Assembly (NCBI RefSeq): GCF_016097405.1
Contig: NZ_JAEHGD010000001.1
Span: forward strand, 257,003 to 321,002
Direction: 5' to 3'
Length of the DNA: 64,000 nucleotides
Source: a methane-oxidizing endosymbiont of Gigantopelta aegis
Lineage (GTDB): Bacteria; Pseudomonadota; Gammaproteobacteria; Methylococcales; Methylomonadaceae
Within the stretch, counting starts at the first letter, position 1, and the number at the start of each line of letters is the position of its first letter. Made by a program: the position numbers and the translations under genes. Below, piece by piece: positions 38,633-48,111 of this stretch. The notes under the pieces are model-generated. The model saw only the letters and a list, made by a program, of their open reading frames with translations, ran no database searches and was not told where the DNA came from.

Positions 38633-41038
38633 ATGAATGAAGTAAAAAGAGAAGAGAATATGATCCCGGTTTTACCTTTGCGGGATGTAGTGGTTTATCC
38701 GCATATGGTTATTCCATTATTTGTAGGCCGGGAAAAATCTATTGTTGCCCTTGATTTGGCAATGAAAGAAGACAAACCTATTTTATTGATTGCTCAGAAA
38801 CAAGCTGATATTGATGATCCAAAATTTTCAGATCTCTACAGCACAGGTACTTTGGCTAATATATTGCAATTATTGAAATTGCCGGATGGCACCGTAAAAG
38901 TGCTGGTTGAAGGCAGCGAAAGATGCCGTATCAAAGAAGGCTTGGAGCTGGATGATCATATTGCAGCTGCAATTGAGCCGCTTGATGAGACGCAATCGGT
39001 TTCTAGCGCTGAAGCTGAAGTTTTGCAACGCACCGCAATTAACTCATTTGATCAATATGTCAAATTGAACAACAAAATTCCGCCCGAAGTCCTGAATTCC
39101 CTGGCAGGTATCGAGGATCTAGGTCGTTTGGCGGATACCATTGCGGCGCATATGGCGATGAAAGTGGAAGACAAGCAAAAAATCCTCGAAATGGAAGATG
39201 TCGTGAAACGTCTTGAAACATTGATCAGCCAGATGGAAAGCGAAGTAGATTTGCTGGAAATGGAAAAACGCATTCGTGGTCGCGTAAAAAAACAGATGGA
39301 AAAAAATCAGCGCGAATATTATCTGAACGAGCAGATGAAGGCGATTCAGAAAGAGCTGGGAGAAATGGATGACGCTGCGAATGAAATTGAAGAATTGGAA
39401 AAGAAAATTGCCTCTGCCGGCATGTCAAAAGAAGCGCGTGAAAAAGCCGAAGCGGAATTGAACAAGCTGAAAATGATGTCGCCGATGTCGGCTGAAGCGA
39501 CTGTCGTACGTAACTATATTGACTGGATGGTCAGTGTGCCATGGAAAAAGAAAACCAAGGTGCGTCATGACTTGAAACTGGCCGAACAGGTGCTTGAAGA
39601 AGAGCATTATGGCTTGGAGCGAGTCAAAGAACGTATTCTGGAATATCTGGCGGTACAGCAACGGGTTAAACAGTTGAAAGGCCCGATTCTATGTCTAGTT
39701 GGACCTCCAGGTGTGGGAAAAACATCCTTAGGTAAATCCATTGCTCGGGCGACAAATCGTAAATATGTGCGAATGGCCTTAGGTGGTGTTCGTGATGAAG
39801 CCGAAATTCGAGGTCACAGAAGAACCTATATCGGCTCGATGCCAGGTAAGATTTTACAGAATCTGGCAAAAGTCAAAACCCGCAATCCTATGTTCTTGCT
39901 TGATGAAATCGACAAGATGGCCGCCGATTTTCGTGGTGATCCGGCTTCAGCCTTGCTGGAAGTGCTAGACCCTGAACAAAATCACACCTTTGCCGATCAT
40001 TATCTGGAAGTGGATTTTGACTTGTCCGATGTCATGTTTGTGGCAACGGCAAATACCCTGAACATACCGCCGGCTTTAATGGATCGAATGGAAATTATTC
40101 GGTTGGCCGGGTATACCGAAGATGAAAAAATCAATATCGCCATGCGCTTTTTGATTCCAAAACAAATCAAAAACAATGGTCTTAAAGATTCGGAAATCGA
40201 GATTACCGAAGAAGCGGTGCGTGATATCATTCGGTATTACACACGTGAGGCGGGTGTCAGAGGATTGGAGCGTGAAATTTCCAAGATTTGCCGAAAAGTC
40301 GTTAAAAACCTGTTACTGAAGGAAAAGAAAGAAAAAGAGGTGATTACGGCCGAAAATCTGGATAAATATCTAGGCGTCAGACGCTTCAGTTATGGCGTTG
40401 CCGAAGATAAAGACCAGATTGGTCAAGTCACAGGACTGGCTTGGACAGAAGTCGGTGGCGAGCTGCTGACGATTGAAGCAGCACTGATGCCAGGTAAAGG
40501 AAAGACCCAGGCGACGGGTAAATTAGGCGATGTCATGAAGGAGTCTATCGAGGCGGCTATGACCGTGGTCAGGAGTCGGGCTCAAGTATTGGGTATTGAC
40601 GCTGCCGTGTTTCAAGAAAACGATTTGCACATCCATGTACCGGAAGGTGCAACACCTAAGGATGGGCCTAGTGCGGGTATCGGTATGTGCACAGCTATCG
40701 TATCGGCCTTGACCAAGATACCGGTGCGGGCAAATGTTGCGATGACCGGCGAAATCACCTTGCGCGGTGAAGTGCTGCCGATTGGTGGCTTGAAAGAGAA
40801 GCTGCTTGCGGCACACAGAGGCGGAATCACGACAGTCTTGATCCCATCGGAGAATGAAAAAGACTTGGCTGAAATTCCGGAAAATATCAAGCAAACGCTG
40901 GATATTCGACCGGTTCATTGGATTGATGAAGTTTTAGACGTTGCGCTGCAACATATGCCATCGCCTAAAGCCAAAAAGTCAGCTAAGGCCGAAGCCAAAA
41001 AAGGCAAGGAAAAAACCCAGGCAATCATTGCCCATTAA
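38633..41038 (+). CDS. lon: ATP-dependent protease Lon
   Basis: An 801-residue LonA protease. The N-terminal substrate-binding domain begins [23 protein letters not shown]. The AAA+ module has [15 protein letters not shown] and [10 protein letters not shown]. The protease domain has catalytic Ser680 in [11 protein letters not shown], and Lys in [14 protein letters not shown]. The Ala/Lys-rich C-terminal tail ([21 protein letters not shown]) is longer than in E. coli. Two starts are possible (38633 or 38660); the first has a better spaced ribosome binding site (AGTAGGAAAAA). Confidence 0.96.
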   Translation: MNEVKREENMIPVLPLRDVVVYPHMVIPLFVGREKSIVALDLAMKEDKPILLIAQKQADIDDPKFSDLYSTGTLANILQLLKLPDGTVKVLVEGSERCRIKEGLELDDHIAAAIEPLDETQSVSSAEAEVLQRTAINSFDQYVKLNNKIPPEVLNSLAGIEDLGRLADTIAAHMAMKVEDKQKILEMEDVVKRLETLISQMESEVDLLEMEKRIRGRVKKQMEKNQREYYLNEQMKAIQKELGEMDDAANEIEELEKKIASAGMSKEAREKAEAELNKLKMMSPMSAEATVVRNYIDWMVSVPWKKKTKVRHDLKLAEQVLEEEHYGLERVKERILEYLAVQQRVKQLKGPILCLVGPPGVGKTSLGKSIARATNRKYVRMALGGVRDEAEIRGHRRTYIGSMPGKILQNLAKVKTRNPMFLLDEIDKMAADFRGDPASALLEVLDPEQNHTFADHYLEVDFDLSDVMFVATANTLNIPPALMDRMEIIRLAGYTEDEKINIAMRFLIPKQIKNNGLKDSEIEITEEAVRDIIRYYTREAGVRGLEREISKICRKVVKNLLLKEKKEKEVITAENLDKYLGVRRFSYGVAEDKDQIGQVTGLAWTEVGGELLTIEAALMPGKGKTQATGKLGDVMKESIEAAMTVVRSRAQVLGIDAAVFQENDLHIHVPEGATPKDGPSAGIGMCTAIVSALTKIPVRANVAMTGEITLRGEVLPIGGLKEKLLAAHRGGITTVLIPSENEKDLAEIPENIKQTLDIRPVHWIDEVLDVALQHMPSPKAKKSAKAEAKKGKEKTQAIIAH

Positions 41039-41067
41039 GCTGAAAATTTCATCAGAATATGATACTG

Positions 41068-41160
41068 TAAACCCAGCACCTCATTCTGAAGGGCAAGGCT
41101 TTCTTAAGGAAATTTTTATTGCATCTCGTAATGGCAAGGCATTACGAGATGCTGGGTAAA
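41068..41160 (+). repeat. Perfect 13-bp foldback hairpin downstream of lon
   Basis: GCATCTCGTAATG (41121-41133) and CATTACGAGATGC (41140-41152) are exact complements around a 6-base loop. An outer pair, ACCCAGCA (41071-41078) and TGCTGGGT (41150-41157), together with a repeated GGCAAGGC (41092-41099 and 41133-41140), suggests a duplicated or mobile palindromic unit. There is no T run, so it is not itself a terminator. It may stabilise the lon mRNA 3' end or be a REP-like unit. Confidence 0.6.
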
Positions 41161-41196
41161 CAAACTGTTGAAATAATTGGTTAATCGAAACAAGAG

Positions 41197-41225
41197 GGGA
41201 GTATAGTGTCTATACTCCCTTTTTT
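41197..41225 (+). terminator. Rho-independent terminator after lon
   Basis: GGGAGTATA (41197-41205) and TATACTCCC (41211-41219) form a perfect 9-bp stem with a 5-base loop, followed by six T. It is 158 bases after the lon stop. The sequence between here and the insertion sequence at 41429 (about 200 bases) shows no gene. Confidence 0.85.
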
Positions 41226-41428
41226 ATCGTCTTGACAGTACTAACTTCAGCGCTCAAGTGTTTTGTATTTTATCCCGCACACCTTAAAAATAAGGGGGTA
41301 CAGCGTTATTGTCCTTGACATGGCTTTGTCCCAATTGATATAAATGTCGCTGATTTCGCTAAAAGTAGAACTCAAATCAGGTTAAGGTCATTTGACACTG
41401 CACAATACAAAAGTCTTTGTCCTTATTA

Positions 41429-42278
41429 GGGGCTGTTGCCGTTTTGAAAATCCCCCTTGAAATTCAATAACTCCGCCACATAGATTGTTTATTTTGACTC
41501 AAAAACAAGCAAACTATGCCGCGACAACTGCTTACGGATGAACTTTGGGAGAAACTGAAGATAATTATGTTGAAAATGGGAATTTATGACAAACCTTGTC
41601 TTCGAAAAACAGTCGAAGGTATTTTTTATCGCTTGCGAGTAGGTTGTCCCTGGAGAGATTTACCCACGGCTTTTGGTAATTGGAATGCGGTATATAAACG
41701 ATTCAATGACTGGTCTCGTAAAGAAAAACTGATGGGTATTTTTAACGCCCTGGTTGTTGACCCAGACCTGGAATGGGAATTTATTGATGGGAGTATTGTG
41801 AAAGCACATCAGCATAGTAGTGGTGCGGCCTGTGAACAAGAAACAGCGATAGGGAAATCTGTCGCCGGGAACACCAGTAAAATTCATATGGCCGTTGATG
41901 CCTGTGGTCTTCCTATTCATTTCTCAGTGACAGGCGGCGAAGTTCATGACTGTAAAGAAGCACCGAAATTAGTTGCAGAGCTCCCAAAAGGTGACTATAT
42001 AGTTGCTGACAGAGGCTATGACAGTGAAGCATTACGTCTTCAAATTAAAGACAAAGGGGCTGTTCCTGTTATCCCAAAAAAAGAATTCAACTCGGGGAAA
42101 TGATGAAATGGATTGGTGTCTCTACAAATATCGCCATCTCGTTGAAAATGTGTTTGCAAGACTTAAGCATTTCAGAGCGATCGCCACGCGATATGACAAA
42201 CTCAAACGAAATTTTGAAGGCTCTATCGCTCTGGCTTGCGCCTTTTTATGGTTACCTATGTGAAATGGCAACAGCCCC
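41429..42278 (+). mobile_element. IS5-like insertion sequence copy 2 (850 bp)
   Basis: The ends are near-perfect inverted repeats: GGGGCTGTTGCCGTTTT on the left and, reverse-complemented, GGGGCTGTTGCCATTT on the right. TA flanks both sides (41427-41428 and 42279-42280), which fits a 2-bp target duplication. The single transposase gene combines a DUF4096-type N-terminus with a DDE domain, as in IS5-family (IS427-like) elements. It sits between the lon terminator and hupB, so it interrupts no gene, but it could affect hupB expression. Copies 1 and 3 are nearly identical in sequence. Confidence 0.93.
41516..42263 (+). pseudogene. IS5-family transposase of copy 2, frameshifted
   Basis: It starts MPRQLLTDELWEKLKIIMLK. 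The DDE residues are Asp in EFIDGSIVKAH, Asp in IVADRGYDSE, and Glu in the downstream frame RHLVENVFARLK, where R-x3-E-x6-K is the IS4/IS5 signature. The first frame ends at 42103 (NSGK), while the Glu part is in a different frame from about 42078. Compared with copy 1, two bases are missing in the A-rich stretch 42076-42082. As written the transposase lacks its catalytic Glu. Confidence 0.85.
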
Positions 42279-42447
42279 TAAAGGACTCAATCTGTATTCA
42301 TGATTTCTGCGGATTTCTTGAATTTTAGTATTAAATTCGCTTCAGAGATGGGATTAAAGGCATTTTTGCAGTCTAGCCATTAACAACTTAACACTTCGGT
42401 GTAAAAACCCAGGCAGTAAATACACTAATTATCCTAAGGGGAAATAA

Positions 42448-42720
42448 ATGAATAAATCGGAACTTATTGACGCAATTGCAGATTCAGCTGAATTAACTAA
42501 GGCGGATGCCGCGCGTGCTTTGGATGGTTTTATTGAAGCGGTCACAAATGCTTTAAAAAATAACGATTCAGTCGCATTGGTTGGATTTGGTACCTTTTCA
42601 GTCAAGGAGCGGGCCGAAAGAAAAGGTCGTAATCCGCAAACAGGTGAAGAGATTACAATTAAAGCTGCAAAAATTCCATCTTTTAAAGCTGGTAAATCTT
42701 TAAAAGATGCTGTAAACTAG
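42448..42720 (+). CDS. hupB: DNA-binding protein HU-beta
   Basis: A 90-residue HU protein: [21 protein letters not shown], then [23 protein letters not shown] (the DNA-binding arm with its intercalating Pro) and [14 protein letters not shown]. It is a histone-like architectural protein. It follows lon in the conserved gene order, although the insertion sequence now separates them. A good ribosome binding site (AAGGGGAAA) precedes the ATG. tRNA-Val follows 13 bases after the stop. Confidence 0.96.
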   Translation: MNKSELIDAIADSAELTKADAARALDGFIEAVTNALKNNDSVALVGFGTFSVKERAERKGRNPQTGEEITIKAAKIPSFKAGKSLKDAVN

Positions 42721-42733
42721 CCGCTCTTAAGTC

Positions 42734-42809
42734 GGGTGCTTAGCTCAGCTGGGAGAGCATCGCCCTTACAAGGCGAGGGTCGGGGGTTCGATCCCCTCAG
42801 CACCCACCA
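42734..42809 (+). tRNA. tRNA-Val (anticodon UAC)
   Basis: 76 bases with encoded CCA. The acceptor stem is GGGTGCT/AGCACCC, the D arm is TAGCTCAGCTGGGAGA, the anticodon loop CTTACAA has TAC, and the T arm is CGGGGGTTCGATCCCCT. It lies between hupB and tRNA-Asp, probably cotranscribed with both. Confidence 0.97.
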
Positions 42810-42816
42810 GAACTTT

Positions 42817-42893
42817 GGAGCGGTAGTTCAGTTGGTTAGAATACCGGCCTGTCACGCCGGGGGTCGCGGGTTCGAGTCCCGTCCGCTCCGCCA
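42817..42893 (+). tRNA. tRNA-Asp (anticodon GUC)
   Basis: 77 bases with encoded CCA. The acceptor stem is GGAGCGG/CCGCTCC, the anticodon loop CTGTCAC carries GTC, the discriminator is G, and the T arm is CGCGGGTTCGAGTCCCG. It is 7 bases after tRNA-Val and just before a strong terminator. Confidence 0.97.
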
Positions 42894-42899
42894 GAACGA

Positions 42900-42932
42900 A
42901 ACCCCGGACCTCACGGTTCGGGGTTTTTTTTT
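42900..42932 (+). terminator. Rho-independent terminator after tRNA-Asp
   Basis: AACCCCGGACC (42900-42910) pairs with GGTTCGGGGTT (42915-42925) around a TCAC loop with one G-T pair, followed by a T9 run. It ends the hupB-tRNA-tRNA transcript. Confidence 0.88.
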
Positions 42933-42987
42933 GGCTTTTACAGCGAAATATCGATCATTAACACAGGCTAGATTGTAGGATAAGCAG

Positions 42988-44850
42988 ATGCTGACAAAGA
43001 TAAGAGAAAAATCGCAAGGTGTATTTGCATGGGTCATTTTATTACTGATTTGTGTGCCTTTTGCGCTATGGGGAATTCAAAACTATCTTGGCGGAGGCAG
43101 TGAGCGCCCGGTCGTTACTGTCGGTGATAAGGAATTTTTTGAGCGCGATGTCAATAATGCGTATGCGCAATTTGCTCAGTCGCTTGGTGGCATGAATTTT
43201 GATGAAGCCCTGATCAAAAAACAAGCGCTTGAAAAGCTGATTAATGATGAAGTGTTGTGGCAATATGTACAGGAAAAAGGTTTGGTTATCACTAATCAAA
43301 CGGCACGTGAATTTGTTCAAAATCTGGAATTTTTACAGACCGATGGCAAGTTTGATAAAACAAAATATAAATCATTATTGGCGACGCAGCGCATGACACC
43401 TGCTGAATTTACCGCTAGAATCAAAAAAGCTTTGGCCATGGAACAGATGCAAAAAACTGTGATCGAGAGTAGTTTTGCGACACAGGCAGATGCCGAGCGC
43501 TTCTTTGCCATTCAAAATCAAACACGTGATATTGAATATATTAACGTTCCTTTACCTGAGAATATTGCCATGCCGACAGATGATGAGGCATTGGCTTATT
43601 ATGAGCAACATAAAGATCAGTTCCAAACCCCAGAAAAAGTTAAGATCGAGTATGTTGAATTAAGCCTGGATAAGCTAGCCAAACAAATCGATGTGACAGA
43701 TGAGGAATTAAAAACCTACTATGAAGAACATAAGGCACAATATTCAACGCCTGCGCGTTATCGGATCAGTCATATTTTGTTTAAATTCAATAAAAACAAG
43801 TCTGAAGATAATGTCGCTTTAGAGCGTGCTTTAAAAGCAAAACAAGCTTTACAGCAAAAAAGCTTTGATGATCTGGCCGCTGAAATTTCCGATGATAAAT
43901 TAACGGCTCCAAAAGGTGGAGACTTAGGCTATTTTTCTGAAGGGGTTATGGATAAAGCCTTTGAAGAAGCGGTTAAATCATTAAAACCAGGCGATGTTTC
44001 GGAACCGGTCAAGTCTGCTTTTGGCTATCATTTAATTAAATTGACCGAATTGACGCCAGCAAGAATCAAGTCGTTTGAAGACGTCAAAGATGAGGTGGCG
44101 GCCAGTTATCGAAAAGAGCGTGCTGAAAATCGCTTCTATGAGCTAGGTGAGCTAATGGCTGAAGTCAGCTATGAAAACCCGGATAATTTATTACCTATTG
44201 CAGAAGAAATCGGTGCAGAGATTAAGCAAACGGATTGGTTTACTCGTCAAGCAGGGCAAGGTATTGCCGAACAACCGGCTGTTCGCAGCGCGGCCTTCTC
44301 GGAAGATGTTTTGAAAGGCAATAATAGCGAGCCGATAGAGTTAGGTAATGACCGTTTAGTCGTTATGAGAGTATTGGAGCATCAGCCTGCACAGCCTGAG
44401 GGTTTTGATGCGGTGAAATCAACCATTAAGGCGCAATTGCAGAAAGATAAAGCCCGTAAAATGTCTGAAGAAACCGCACAACAAATCAGGCAGGCATTGT
44501 CACAAGGAATGACAATGGCTGAGGTAGCGGATAAATACAAGCTTGAACTTCATACCATTAGCGGACTTGAGCGTGCCAATGCTGAAGTAAGTCTGCCCAT
44601 AAAACAGGTTGTTTTCAAGGCGGCAAAACCCTTACCTGGAAAACCAACTATTGTGATGACTACCGATGTGGATGGTTCACAGGTTGTTATCAGCTTGAAT
44701 AAGGTGAATCCAGGAAAATTGACTGAAGACGATAAACTGAAGTTAAAACTCGCGGTTCGCAATATTGCTAAAGCCTATGGCGAAACCGAATTTAATGCAT
44801 TTTTGAAAGCATTACGGGAACGGACAACAATCAAACAGCGCACGGACTAA
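42988..44850 (+). CDS. ppiD: Periplasmic folding chaperone PpiD (SurA/PpiD family)
   Basis: A 620-residue inner-membrane-anchored chaperone. An N-terminal membrane helix (VFAWVILLLICVPFALWGIQNYL) is followed by a SurA-N-like domain and a parvulin domain near residues 245-350 (ARYRISHILFKF, GGDLGYFSEGVMDKAFEEAV, SAFGYHLIKL). It assists outer-membrane protein folding near the Sec translocon. Its position after hupB and the tRNAs is the typical gammaproteobacterial arrangement. It ends just before a terminator. Confidence 0.93.
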   Translation: MLTKIREKSQGVFAWVILLLICVPFALWGIQNYLGGGSERPVVTVGDKEFFERDVNNAYAQFAQSLGGMNFDEALIKKQALEKLINDEVLWQYVQEKGLVITNQTAREFVQNLEFLQTDGKFDKTKYKSLLATQRMTPAEFTARIKKALAMEQMQKTVIESSFATQADAERFFAIQNQTRDIEYINVPLPENIAMPTDDEALAYYEQHKDQFQTPEKVKIEYVELSLDKLAKQIDVTDEELKTYYEEHKAQYSTPARYRISHILFKFNKNKSEDNVALERALKAKQALQQKSFDDLAAEISDDKLTAPKGGDLGYFSEGVMDKAFEEAVKSLKPGDVSEPVKSAFGYHLIKLTELTPARIKSFEDVKDEVAASYRKERAENRFYELGELMAEVSYENPDNLLPIAEEIGAEIKQTDWFTRQAGQGIAEQPAVRSAAFSEDVLKGNNSEPIELGNDRLVVMRVLEHQPAQPEGFDAVKSTIKAQLQKDKARKMSEETAQQIRQALSQGMTMAEVADKYKLELHTISGLERANAEVSLPIKQVVFKAAKPLPGKPTIVMTTDVDGSQVVISLNKVNPGKLTEDDKLKLKLAVRNIAKAYGETEFNAFLKALRERTTIKQRTD

Positions 44851-44872
44851 TTAAAGAGAGCCGTCTATCGAT

Positions 44873-44907
44873 AAAAAGGGGGAGGCTTTTAGCTTCCCTT
44901 TTTTTGT
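44873..44907 (+). terminator. Rho-independent terminator after ppiD
   Basis: GGGAGGC (44880-44886) pairs with GCTTCCC (44892-44898) around TTTTA, extended by A and T tracts on either side, with T7 at the end. It separates ppiD from the chemotaxis operon. Confidence 0.85.
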
Positions 44908-45002
44908 GTTGTTGAAAATCGTGTAAATAAATCGTTATGAACTATACTTCGCACAGCTGGATTGAAAATAGTTGTTTTTTACGATTGATCAAGGAGATAA
45001 GT

Positions 45003-45267
45003 GTGGCAACTATTCTCGCTGTTGACGGAATGGATGCCTTGAATAAGGCTAAAAAAACAGAAATTTGATTGGGTGATAACGGATGTCATATGCCGAATAT
45101 GGATGGCATCTGGTTTGTAAAGGAATTCAGAGCTTTAAATTCACCCCTTTATTGTTACTGACAACAGAATCGAGCAAGGAAAAAAGGCTACCAGTGCAAC
45201 AGGCTGGATTATTAAACCGTTTAATCCTGAACAACTATTGAAAACAATCAACAAAGTTTTAATGTGA
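45003..45267 (+). pseudogene. cheY: Chemotaxis response regulator CheY, internally deleted and frameshifted
   Basis: Fragments of a CheY of the type next to cheA are clear: ATILAVD at the start, then DGMDALNKAKK, FDWVITDV, MPNMDGI, VKEFRALNS and a C-terminus WIIKPFNPEQLLKTINKVLM. Between LAVD and DGMDAL about 35 residues are missing; the join is at GCTGTTGACGG, where two similar 'AVD' segments of a normal CheY (LAVDDS and EAVDGMDAL) would lie, suggesting recombination between them. At least three single-base changes of frame follow. The acidic pocket and part of the fold are lost, so no functional CheY is made from this locus. Confidence 0.85.
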
Positions 45268-45310
45268 ATGTGATCGTTGTATTGGAGCACGTTTTGCAAA
45301 AAGGTAGATT

Positions 45311-47386
45311 ATGATACCTATAGATATGGCCCAATTTCATCAAGTTTTCTTTGAAGAAAGCTTGGAAGGATTGGATATCATGGAATCTGGGTTATTAAAC
45401 CTGGATAAGGACAACATGGATGCTGAAACGATTAATACTATTTTTAGAGCAGCTCATTCCATAAAAGGAGGAAGTGGAACGCTTGGATTTACGGTGCTGT
45501 CGGATTTTACCCATCTGATGGAAACATTGTTAGATGAAATGCGTGATGGCCGCCGCCAAGTCAGTCATAAAGCTGTCAATGTCCTGTTAGGCGCAGTCGA
45601 TTGTCTACGGGAAATGCTTGATGCTATCCAGCAAGGCCAGGTTATTGATAAACACGCCGTTGCGGAACATAAACAGCAGTTACAGCAAGAACTCAATACC
45701 TTGAATGTTTCCGAAATAACCGAACCCGTCACGGTTATCAACCACCCATTAGTGCCACAGAGCCAACTTGAATCTTCTTCAGCACAAGGCTGGAAAATTG
45801 ATTTTACTCCCCATCGAGACATGTTTCGAACAGGCAATGATCCTGTCAGAATCTTACGCGAATTACAAGAACTTGGCGAACTCTCAATTGTATTGAATTT
45901 ACAGGAACTTCCTGATGTTTATACGATGAATCCTGAAACATGCTATTTATCCTGGCAGCTTGAGCTTAAAGGCGCCATTGATAAAGCATTGATTGAAGAT
46001 ATTTTTGATTGGGTCGAAGATGAATGTGATTTATCAATCAATGCCTTACATCCCTCTTCGATCAGCGCGGAATTAGATACGCCGCTTCTTGATGAGAATA
46101 AAACAATTTTTTCCCCATACAGTCAGAAAGACACTAATACTACGACGACGGTTTCATCAGAACTATTTCCTCAAGAGCCTGAAAAAACGGTTGAAAAGAA
46201 CATTAAAAGTTCAAGTTCCATTCGGGTGGAAACGGGAAAAATTGATGCCTTAGTCAACATGGTGGGGGAATTAGTCATTACGCAGTCCATGTTAAGCTTG
46301 ATTGGTGAAAATTTTGACTTAAGCAAGTTAGATCAGCTTAAAAACGGCTTGGAACAATTGGAACGGCATACCCGCATATTGCAGGAGAATGTCATGAATA
46401 TCAGGATGATGCCGATTAGTTTTGTGTTCAGCCGTTTTCCTCGCTTAGTGCACGACCTCAGCACAAAAATGGGCAAAAAAATTGAGCTTATCATGAAAGG
46501 AGAGCAAACTGAAGTCGATAAAACGGTCATTGAAATGATCGCTGACCCGCTTGTTCATTTAGTGCGAAACAGCTTAGATCATGGCATAGAAATACCCAAG
46601 CAAAGAATTGCCGCTGGCAAGCCCGCAACGGGAACGGTGATTCTCGAAGCCTATCACCGCGGTGGAAACATTGTGATTGAAGTCAAAGATGATGGTAAAG
46701 GGTTGGATAAAGATATTTTACGAGCCAAAGCGATTGAAAAAGGTTTAATCGACGAAGGTACCATTTTGACCGAGAAACAAACCTTTGAATTGATTTTTAT
46801 GCCAGGGTTTTCTACGGCGGAAGCATTAAGCGATATTTCTGGCCGTGGTGTTGGTATGGATGTTGTGCGCAGAAATATTCAAAGTTTAGGCGGTAACATC
46901 GACATTCAATCGGAACTGGGTAAAGGTTCGACTATTTCTATTTATTTGCCCTTGACCTTGGCTATTTTAGACGGTCAATCCGTCGCGATTGGTAATGAAT
47001 GTTATATCATCCCATTAAGCTCGATTTTTGAATCTATTTCTATATCCGAAGAGCAGGTGAATCGAATCGTTGAACAAGGCGAAACCTTTCGATTACGAGA
47101 TGAATATATACCCATTGTGCGTATGCATGAGGTGTTTAATATTCCATCTGCTAAAGCCCGACATATCAGCGATGGAATAGTCGTGGTCGTTGAAGGGCAA
47201 GGTGTGAAATGCGGCTTGTTTGTCGATGATTTACTCGGCCAACAGCAAGTTGTCATTAAATCACTCGAGCAAAATTATCGCAAAATAGAAGGTATTTCGG
47301 GGGCAACCATTCTAGGTGATGGTTCAGTTGCTTTAATTCTGGATATTCCAGGATTGATTCGATTAGCTCAAAACAAAAATGCATGA
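45311..47386 (+). CDS. cheA: Chemotaxis histidine kinase CheA
   Basis: A 691-residue CheA. The P1 domain holds phospho-acceptor His49 in FRAAHSIKGGSGTLGF. A P2-like segment (~160-245) follows. P3 begins SSIRVETGKIDALVNMVGELVITQSML. The P4 ATPase has LVRNSLDHGIE (N box), EVKDDGKGLD (G1) and GRGVGMDVVRRNI (G2). The C-terminal P5 CheW-like domain begins LAILDGQSVAIGNECYIIP. It is intact and overlaps cheW by 4 bases. It is the core kinase of a chemosensory array, yet its adjacent cheY is dead. Confidence 0.95.
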   Translation: MIPIDMAQFHQVFFEESLEGLDIMESGLLNLDKDNMDAETINTIFRAAHSIKGGSGTLGFTVLSDFTHLMETLLDEMRDGRRQVSHKAVNVLLGAVDCLREMLDAIQQGQVIDKHAVAEHKQQLQQELNTLNVSEITEPVTVINHPLVPQSQLESSSAQGWKIDFTPHRDMFRTGNDPVRILRELQELGELSIVLNLQELPDVYTMNPETCYLSWQLELKGAIDKALIEDIFDWVEDECDLSINALHPSSISAELDTPLLDENKTIFSPYSQKDTNTTTTVSSELFPQEPEKTVEKNIKSSSSIRVETGKIDALVNMVGELVITQSMLSLIGENFDLSKLDQLKNGLEQLERHTRILQENVMNIRMMPISFVFSRFPRLVHDLSTKMGKKIELIMKGEQTEVDKTVIEMIADPLVHLVRNSLDHGIEIPKQRIAAGKPATGTVILEAYHRGGNIVIEVKDDGKGLDKDILRAKAIEKGLIDEGTILTEKQTFELIFMPGFSTAEALSDISGRGVGMDVVRRNIQSLGGNIDIQSELGKGSTISIYLPLTLAILDGQSVAIGNECYIIPLSSIFESISISEEQVNRIVEQGETFRLRDEYIPIVRMHEVFNIPSAKARHISDGIVVVVEGQGVKCGLFVDDLLGQQQVVIKSLEQNYRKIEGISGATILGDGSVALILDIPGLIRLAQNKNA

Positions 47387-47892
47387 ACATAAAAAACGAT
47401 CACACAAAGGCTGTGGAACAAGCCAAAGAAAGTGAAAAAGATCCAGCCTATCAGGCCCAGTTTTTAAGCTTCACTCTGGGCGATGAAAGTTACGCTGTCG
47501 ATATTTTAAGCGTTCAGGAAATTCGAGGTTGGGAACCTGTTTCTCGGGTTCCGAATGTGCCGGTTTATGAAAAAGGCGTTATTAACCTGAGAGGTGCTAT
47601 CGTTCCGATTATTGATTTACGGGAAAAATTTGGCATGCAACATCAGGGCTATTCAGCGTTGACGGTGGTTATCATATTGCAAATGGACCATCGAAGAACA
47701 GGTGTTGTGGTGGATGCTGTTTCAGATGTTCTAGATGTGGATGAACGAACAATACAGAAGACGCCAGATTTTGGTGCAGTAATCAGCACGGAATATATCA
47801 CGGGTTTGATATCGGCGCATGACAAAATGGTGATGTTATTAGATGTAAAAAGATTGTTGCATTTAGAACCTTTGGAAAAAACAAATAGATAA
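47383..47892 (+). CDS. cheW: Coupling protein CheW (first)
   Basis: A 169-residue CheW with a ~30-residue N-terminal extension, then FLSFTLGDESYAVDILSVQEIRGWEPVSRVPNVP and VINLRGAIVPIIDLREKFG, the standard SH3-like subdomain motifs. It links receptors to CheA. It overlaps cheA by 4 bases. A second, clearly diverged CheW is encoded 4.5 kb downstream. Confidence 0.94.
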   Translation: MNIKNDHTKAVEQAKESEKDPAYQAQFLSFTLGDESYAVDILSVQEIRGWEPVSRVPNVPVYEKGVINLRGAIVPIIDLREKFGMQHQGYSALTVVIILQMDHRRTGVVVDAVSDVLDVDERTIQKTPDFGAVISTEYITGLISAHDKMVMLLDVKRLLHLEPLEKTNR

Positions 47893-47940
47893 AAGCTGTT
47901 TTGATGGACTGGATATCATGATAAACAGTTTTTGTAACTG

Positions 47941-48079
47941 CTCACCCGGTTGTGTTTTAGCCGGAGTAGGTCATTGATTTATCAGGACACGTGAATACAT
48001 CCATGTAGTTCTGCATAACATCCCTGTTATGCAAGCCTGATAAATCAACAACCTACACCTGCTTTTTAGAGGGGGTGAG
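47941..48079 (+). repeat. 139-bp nested foldback (REP/MITE-like) element
   Basis: Nested inverted pairs give one long hairpin: CTCACCC (47941-47947) with GGGTGAG (48073-48079); GTAGGT (47966-47971) with ACCTAC (48051-48056); TTGATTTATCAGG (47974-47986) with CCTGATAAATCAA (48036-48048). Inside are two small hairpins, TACAT/ATGTA (47996-48007) and TGCATAACA/TGTTATGCA (48012-48033). It fills the space between cheW and the receptor gene and encodes nothing visible. It looks like a dispersed palindromic repeat that could reduce read-through into the receptor. Confidence 0.75.
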
Positions 48080-48111
48080 TAGATACCAGTTTTTGATTTT
48101 AGGAGTAGAAC

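Noticed and set aside
41660-41920. An 86-codon reverse frame conserved in all three IS copies
   Set aside because: It is antisense to the transposase; its conservation only reflects the copies being near-identical.
42060-42110. Programmed frameshifting in the IS5-like transposase at the A-rich site
   Set aside because: Copy 1 reads through this site in one frame, and copies 2 and 3 would need a +1 shift, not the usual -1 slip; simple indels explain it better.
42736-42978. Open frame across tRNA-Val and tRNA-Asp
   Set aside because: It lies on two clear tRNA genes and a terminator; not coding.
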